From NCBI GenBank assembly GCA_049999805.1, contig JBNGIO010005452.1, positions 1 through 25,262 of the forward strand: a stretch of 25,262 bases of DNA, in the 5' to 3' direction. Origin of the DNA: Folioceros fuciformis. Lineage: Eukaryota > Anthocerotophyta > Anthocerotopsida > Anthocerotales. The translations under genes were made by a program, and so were the position numbers. Under the pieces are notes generated by a model, which searched no databases, was not told where the DNA came from, and saw only the letters and a list, made by a program, of their open reading frames with translations. How positions within the stretch are numbered: position 1 is the first letter of the stretch; every line of letters starts with the position of its first letter. This document shows positions 19,385 through 25,262 of this stretch, one piece after another.

Positions 19385-19531
19385 TGCGCAAGGAAGATGA
19401 CGATGACGAGGTCGGTTGTGGAATTTTCCTTTGAACAACAATCTATTCATTTATGCGCGACAGCGGCCATGAGTGGTGTCTTAAAAAAGAACTCTGACAC
19501 CTTCCCGCTGTGCTCTGTGGTATGCCATACC
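19385..19531. other. Short stretch, probably intron of the SANT-like gene
   Basis: On the minus strand the part next to the MITE is pyrimidine-rich and ends TCTTCCTTGCGCAG, a good acceptor. It would directly precede the SANT-like exon if the MITE were absent. No other feature is seen. Confidence 0.4.
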
Positions 19532-19829
19532 GGTGACTGAAATGCGTCAGGTGCATTTCGAGCCTGAAGAGCTTGCCAGTGCCAGTGCCACACAAGTAAT
19601 GCAGGGGAAAGCGTGCGCGCATCTGCCTAGTTTGAACAACGGTCGCCTCGCAGCCCTTGTGTTGCTTGTTCATGGTTTGATCTTTCGGCTTGCTTTGAGG
19701 GTGACCAAGGGCACGTCAGGCAGTGTGGGACAAATTCATTGCGGAAAGCACTCACTACTTGCAAGGAATGGTGCTCTGGTGGTGGCTGAGGATTAGCTGT
19801 TGAATTCGAGAGCACCCAGGCACGGACTG
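19532..19829 (+). repeat. Dispersed repeat R2, copy 2
   Basis: The partner is 5915-6199. This copy has a duplicated GCCAGT and several short insertions. As at the left site, ROCO-family material lies within 1 kb. Confidence 0.85.
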
Positions 19830-20328
19830 CCACACAGCCAAACGCGAGACATGGTGACAACCCTATCTCACCACTCAGGTGCAATCCGAGTGACTCGCTG
19901 ATCGGACTTGGCACGAGAACAAGACTTGGGCAACACTGCCGGCAGGGCACCAAGCAGGCGGGGCAAGACTTTGCGTCCAGCGCCAACAAAAGCAGGCAAG
20001 ACGCGAGCTCTCAGAGGAAGGGTTTCCCAGCGCGCGGTCACACTAGCCCACTTTGCTTAGCTCACCTTTTCTTCTACCCTTCTCGGCTTTTTAGTCAAAC
20101 CAGCCAACAACCGCAAGATCGTGACGCATTTACTGCATTTTGAACTTAGAAAAATATTTTAAGGCTACGAACTTTAAATACATATTTATTTTCTGTCATT
20201 CCTAATTTCAAATACCTACATTATATATATATATATATATATCATACACAATTATTCATTCAAAATAAATTCACGAAATTTGGCCCTTGCGCGCTTGGAC
20301 CGGACAAACCGCGTTCCCCCTGATAAGT
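19830..20328. other. No gene recognised; contains AT microsatellite
   Basis: About 500 bp without coding similarity. It becomes AT-rich from 20140 and holds a TA dinucleotide run at 20222-20242. Confidence 0.5.
20222..20242. repeat. TA dinucleotide microsatellite
   Basis: An uninterrupted alternating T/A run of about ten TA units. Confidence 0.95.
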
Positions 20329-20640
20329 CCAAAGGAAGGGTCATGACCATGACTGGGCTAGGAACCTTGCTGACCAGTGAGAGCTGAGCTGAGCTGACCT
20401 GAGCTGAGGTGGGTCCTAGCGCCCACAAAGCTGCTGTGCTGTACCTGCCTTCCATGTAAAGGAAGGCATCTTTGGTGCATGTGGTGTTGTAACAAGTAGG
20501 GGGTAGGGGCGACAGAATTGGAAGGAGGGTTGGAAGCAGCAGCTGAGAAAAGTTCAGCCTTGGGTGTCCTGTCGTGTGGTGTCGTGTCTTGTCCACGATG
20601 CTGGGCGGCCCAGTGAGTCCACAACACCTAGGTAGGTGTG
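20329..20640 (+). repeat. ROCO 5'-flank repeat, right copy
   Basis: This is diverged but collinear with 15500-15715: CCAAAGGA, GGGCTAGGA, GAGCTGAGCTGA, GCCTTCCATGTAAAGGAAGG, then CAAGTAGGGGG and the TGTC-rich end. It is probably the promoter or 5' leader region of the right ROCO copy. The following 20641-20869 holds nothing recognisable. Confidence 0.7.
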
Positions 20641-20869
20641 CTTTGATAAACGACTGAGCCCGCACAAGTACAGTATGTATGGAGGAGGAATATCCACCGG
20701 TCACAGACAAAGCCACAGACACAGAGAGAGAGAAAGCGTGGGAAAGGGGAAAAGCCAAGCACAAGCACAAGCACGCTCACACGTTGATGAGTGGAGGGAG
20801 AGCGAGTGAGACCTGGCAGCTCTTTTGCCGGCTACCACACAACCCTCTCATCTCGGACATTCAAGAGAC

Positions 20870-21261
20870 CTTGTATGGTGTCCCTATCCTTATCCAGTGT
20901 GTGTGCTGTGAGGTTGTTGTCCCCTAGCCTATCCGTGTCTGGTGTTCCAATCGGGATCTTCCTCAAGTGTGTATGATGTGAGGTTGTGGTCCCCTAGCCC
21001 ATCCGTGTCTGGTGTTCCAATCGGGATCTTCCTCGAGTGTGCGTGTCCTGTGAGATTGATGTCACCGTCCCCTAGCCTATCCTTGTGTGGCCTGCCAATC
21101 CTCCTCGAGTGTGTTTTGGTAGGTTGCTGGCTGCTGGCCTATCCTCGTCTGGTGTCCCAACACTCCGCGCGTGTGTGCTTGTGAGTTGGCTGTCCCGTAG
21201 CCTGTCCTTGTCTGGTGTCGCAATCCTCGAGTGTGTGCTTTGAGGTTGCTGCCCCTGCTAC
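20870..21261 (+). repeat. Six-unit minisatellite, 55-78 bp units
   Basis: Units start at 20870, 20934, 21004, 21082, 21144 and 21207. Each contains a form of CTTGTCTGGTGTCCCAATC, then GAGTGTGTG, GAGGTTG and CCCTAGCCTATC. The two most alike (units 2 and 3) share GGTGTTCCAATCGGGATCTT. The array lies about 70-90 bp before the first codons of the right ROCO copy. The ROCO 5' relic has a single unit at the equivalent place (15698-15750). Confidence 0.85.
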
Positions 21262-21351
21262 AAAACGGATGATACATACAATCCGTTCATCATATTTGCT
21301 TGCATTGGGAAGCGCAGCTTAGCACAGCATGGCGGAGCAGGAGGACTATGA

Positions 21352-24300
21352 CTGCCGGAAAAGCTGCAACAGCTGCTGGCAGATCTGGAAGGGCACGCCT
21401 TGACCAAACTCCCCGACTTGGACGGAGAGGAGTACGGCGATTTCTTCAGAGAGGGAGCTTCAACGAGCACGGATGGCAGGCACTGGCTGGTGCGCAAGCG
21501 GGTATTGACAGCTATTGGCCAGTGCCGCAGTCTCCGCGGCGGCCTGAAGATATCTGAACGGTGGGGGGTCGGCATCGGTCGGGAGGATGAATGCGCGATT
21601 CTGTTGGAGGGCCTGGCATCCAACCCTTCCCTGGAAGCTCTCCATCTGTTTGGGTGCTCAGGTTTTGGAAGGCTGGCGGGTTGCAAGACCCTGGGCCAGC
21701 TTATTGCTTCCAGTGGCAGCTTGCGACGGCTGAAGGCACGCGCGATCATGCTTGATGCCGCTGGACTTGGTGCCCTGGTCGATGGCTTCAACCAGGATTC
21801 TGCCCTGGAGTATTTGAACCTAGGCTATAACAAAGTGGGAGATGGTGAAGGGGCACAGCACCTGGCTCGCATGCTGGCCACCGCTCCCGGTCTCAATGTC
21901 CTGAATCTGCGCCATACCGAAATGGATGAGGCGGGAGCCCAGTGTATTGCAAACGCTCTTCCGCTCTGTGCCTCGCTGCGGGAGCTTTCCTTGGATGATA
22001 ACTATCGGGATGAGCGTAATGCAGTTAGGGGTTCTGCACAGGGCAACCCGGGGCCCCTGAGCACTGTGTTGAAACTGGCTTTCACCCGTGCTGATACTAA
22101 GGCTGATGCTCCCATATCTGGGGTCACCAAGCTGACGTTGGATATCGGGAACAGAGAGGAGGCAGGCCTGGCCGACGCGCTGGCCGGAATGTTGCGCACC
22201 AACGATTGTATCACGGACCTTTCGATCAGCGGTTTTGTTGTCAATTTCGGCCTGGACGTCTGGCACCACAACTCCACCTTCTCCATACTTAAGTTCTCCG
22301 ACTATGAGGGTGACGAGTCGTTAAGTGAATTTTCGATGTCGTTTCTGGAATGCAAATCATTAGGCAACCTGTTTTTGGAAGAGATTAGGTGGCCGTCTTT
22401 CATGAAAGCGTTGGTGCAGCCTTTGGCGAAAAATACATCTTTGAATGAGTTGTATATTCGGTATTGCTGGAGACTTGACGATGAGCTGTTCAAAGAATTG
22501 ATGCAGTCCCTCCAAGTCAACACCACTTTACAGAAGATCCAGATAACGGACACAAACTGGGGGAGAGAGGGAAAGCAGGCCATCATCAACGCGACGTTGG
22601 CAAGCAATGTTATTCACAGGGCCTACTGGCCTTTGCTTTTGGAGGGGCAAGAGGCTGTGAAGACCAGGGTCGGCCGCCTTTTCCTGTGCGGTGCACCTTA
22701 CGCAGGGAAGACCACTCCCCTAAACACCATGATCACCGCATGGCGCGCATCACTCAACCTGTCGCTTCTTGTCACCCTCCGGGAACAACTATCTTCAGCT
22801 TGGGGATGGATATGTTCCTGCAGCCGTTTCGGAACTGTGCCGAGAACGGAAGGCATAGAAATCGAGGTGCTGCGCAACGACGACGAGATGGAAGTTACTA
22901 TTTGGGATCTGGCTGGACAAGCTCACCACCGAGCTCCGCAAGACTACTTGTTCCCAAGCTTTAACCAGACACGTGTCTTCCTGTTCACATTCAACCCACT
23001 TGGTGCCCACAAGCCTGGCGAACCCCTTCCGTCCGATGAAATGCTGCTGGACACGTTCAGAAACGGCTTCGAGTTTTGGCTTAGATTCAACCACTCCAAT
23101 TCTCGCAACGTGGGTTCCTGTTTGCCTCGGGTATTTGTGGTTGTCACTCATATGCATCGGATGGAGGATCTGCACGCGAAATTACTGGTTGGTCTGCTGC
23201 AACCAATTGTGGAAGACTTGGCCAAGATTTTCGAGGAGGTACTTCTTATCAGGACAACGCCTTTCTTCATGGATGCTCGATCTAAACAAACTGTGCAGCC
23301 TTTTCTGGAGCAGCTATTCCAATCATTGCAAGAGCTATTTGCGCTTCCTCTGTTTTGGGTTCCGCAGGCGTGCAATCGATTGAGTGCTGCTTTGACTCAC
23401 TGGGTATCTCAAAATCCAGGTCAGCCTCTGGTGACGAAGGAGAGATGCGAAAAGCTGTATAACGCACATGATGAGCAACGCTTTCAAGCAATTCTTGCCT
23501 ATCTGCACAATGCAGGCCGGGTCATCTGGTTCCAAGATGCAGATGTAGATGCTGTGGTGGTAAATCCACACTGGATCAGTCATTCATTCCTGGGCCGCCT
23601 CATTCAGCGCCTAGCAGGACAGCCTTCCTTGGGGAGGTCGCGAGACCGTGGATTTGTTGCTGAAGACCTCATCAAAGACACCTTGGCCCGGATCCTCAAG
23701 GACACGCACGTGGCCGACAGGATTCGTGTTGAAGATTTGGTGTCATTGATGATGAGACAGACTGAACTTGTGCTATCGGGATGATGCGAATCCAAGACCT
23801 GGATTCTTCGTTCCCTTCACCTTGGATGACGCCGAAGGTAAAGCTCTTCGTGGGGAACGACAGCTACACTGGGACTGGGAAATGGCGGGCCAGTACAATC
23901 ACGTGGGCAGGCGGCTACAATGCCGAGATGAAACCAAGACGTTTCTCGGTCCAGGCTTCTTTCCAAGATTCCAAGTATGTTACCTTGTGAACTGTCTCTG
24001 TGATCTGTCTCTGTGATTTATCCTCTCTTGGGTTTCCTGACAATATCGATAACGGTTGTGCATTGCAGGTCAAGTTACGACAGATCTTGATCGATGGGCT
24101 CTCCGGTATGGAGTCTCATCAATATCGCATTGCCCGTAACTTGATAGAATTTAAGTATGATGGTATGGATATATTCTAGGAGAGTAGCGGGGATATTGGG
24201 GAGGAGACCGGGGACATTGGCGATCGTGTGGACATTTTGATGAGGTCCCTCAGGAGCAAGGACGATACGATTCACTTTCTCCAGAAGCAGATTGTTGCGG

Positions 24301-25262
24301 AGTTGAGAACATTTTGTGCTTCTCCTGAAGGTAGTCCTGGAGTTCAGCTTGTAGAAGGGATCATCAGGACCGAGTGTGTAGAGAAGCTCACACCTTGTAT
24401 TTACCGACACAATCAGTCAGTTCTCACACACAGGTTGATGGAGTCCTTTTTCAAAAGCCCGCAGACCTCGCAGATTTCCCCCGGTTCGGATCTGCCACCT
24501 CACTTCCACGTCTGGCCAGCTGCAGAAAGGCCTGAAGCCAGTCTACGCTGTGCACAAGAGGATGCCAGAAACTTCTTAAGTAGCGGTGAGGTTGAAAATG
24601 TTTTGAAGACGTGGCGGACAGGACTGGCGCTCAATGCAACAAGTGGACTTTCAGCTGGGTCAAGTCACTCACAGGGATCGCCTCACATGGAGTCAGTGCA
24701 GGAACTATCATATCCAAACCGAAGGGTGAAAGTAGGTGAGCGGAGAGGTCTGGCAATAGTTGTAAGTATGGAAGCAAACAGACCTGGTGGAGCGGCAGAC
24801 AGGGGGCGACTTCACGCTCTGCTCGAGAACTTGAAGTTTGATACAGACATCGTCGTGAACCGTCCACCTGAGGAAGTGAAATCAATGTTGGGAAAACTTC
24901 TCAGGGTCCGTCACCTAGCACAAGACGACTGCTTTCTGTTTTGCTTGAACGCCCATGGTGGGACTGATGAAGAAGGAAGGCAGTATGTTTGCTCAGGTGA
25001 AGCAGACAAGGCGGAGAAGCTTTATGTTTTTTTTTTTTTTTTGAAGCCCATCGCTGAATGCCAGTATTTGGCACACAAGCCTAAGGTGGTTGTCATAAAT
25101 GCTTGTCGAGGAACTGGCCGTCTTGTCAAAGGCATGAAAGCACAGGGGTCGGGCCCCGCCGACCTTGTCACTACCAGCAAAGTCGAGGAGTCAGAGGTTG
25201 AGGGAAGCCAGGGTCTCAACAAGAGAACTCGACCCTTGTATCAGGCGAAAGATATTCTCACC
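21352..25262 (+). pseudogene. LRR-Roc-COR-caspase fusion gene, right copy, disabled, 3' partial
   Basis: A frame open from 21352 (no in-frame ATG near the start; ATG 21329 is in another frame) encodes about ten LRR-type segments (for example SLEALHLFGC, ALEYLNLGYNKVGD, GLNVLNLRH, SLRELSLDDN). Roc has P-loop GAPYAGKT and DLAG, but the G4 motif reads THMH. COR follows (VVVNPHW). An AGAC duplication at 23755-23762 shifts frame; similarity continues one frame over (CYRDDANP, GPGFFPRFQ) to a GTATGT donor at 23975. The second exon starts at 24069, has TAG at 24177-24179 where the left copy has Leu, then runs open to the window end. It holds p20 His at 24954-24956 (NAHGG) and catalytic Cys at 25104-25106 (NACRGTG), and stops within p10. 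A 16-T tract at 25027-25042 replaces codons for VEEDI. As written it cannot make the full protein. Confidence 0.85.
23975..24068 (+). other. Intron of the right ROCO-caspase copy
   Basis: A 94-nt intron with donor CAA/GTATGT and acceptor TTGCAG/GTC, at the same codon position and phase as the intron at 1681-1765. Conservation of the splice signals suggests the copy was functional until recently. Confidence 0.8.

Noticed and set aside
20870-21261. CRISPR-like array
   Set aside because: Units are contiguous 55-78 bp minisatellite repeats with no unique spacers, in a eukaryotic setting.

Overview
The window looks like nuclear DNA of a plant-lineage eukaryote. The evidence is short GT-AG introns (about 85-190 nt), a PLS-type pentatricopeptide (PPR) gene of the kind expanded in streptophytes, an ING chromatin reader with a plant/animal-type PHD finger, an ELM2/SANT-like fragment of plant type, and a high load of degraded repeats. 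A non-seed streptophyte such as a charophyte alga, bryophyte or lycophyte is my inference; no species can be fixed from the sequence.

The main system is a giant fusion gene, LRR - Roc GTPase - COR - caspase-type protease, present as two direct copies about 22 kb apart. The left copy (1-3169, 5' end outside the window) is open across a splice of phase 0, but its catalytic cysteine is replaced by serine. The right copy (about 21352 to the window end) keeps the caspase motif ACRG, but it carries a 4-bp duplication frameshift, an in-frame TAG, a 16-T tract and a damaged Roc G4 motif. Between them lie a caspase fragment (5107-5520) and a relic of the gene's 5' end (15446-16073). Two dispersed repeats (133 bp and about 290 bp) occur once on each side.

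1-4127: left ROCO-caspase gene and unassigned 3' DNA. 4128-6199: dispersed repeats, small tandem repeats and the caspase fragment. 6337-9946: PPR remnant, then a long PPR pseudogene with eight PLS triplets, broken by four in-frame TAA/TAG codons and two frameshifts. 9947-10959: unassigned. 10960-12770: AT-rich, apparently a dead pogo/Tigger-like DNA transposon on the minus strand. 12771-15445: unassigned, with a hairpin, an unidentified minus-strand coding remnant and a perfect 32-bp palindrome. 15446-16206: 5' relic of the ROCO gene plus a dispersed repeat. 16636-18017: an ING-family gene reconstructed from seven exons, with one apparent extra T in the PHD finger. 18369-18755 (minus): ELM2/SANT-like fragment. 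18761-19379: a clean MITE-like element with 12-bp terminal inverted repeats and a 5-bp target duplication. 19532-21261: dispersed repeat, microsatellite and a six-unit minisatellite just 5' of the right ROCO copy.

By family knowledge, LRR-Roc-COR proteins are GTP-regulated signalling scaffolds, and a fused caspase domain would make the gene a one-protein death or immune signalling device. Only a catalytically substituted form is intact here, which suggests a decaying or decoy-type family. ING and the SANT fragment are chromatin proteins and look like ordinary host genes caught between duplicated ROCO segments.
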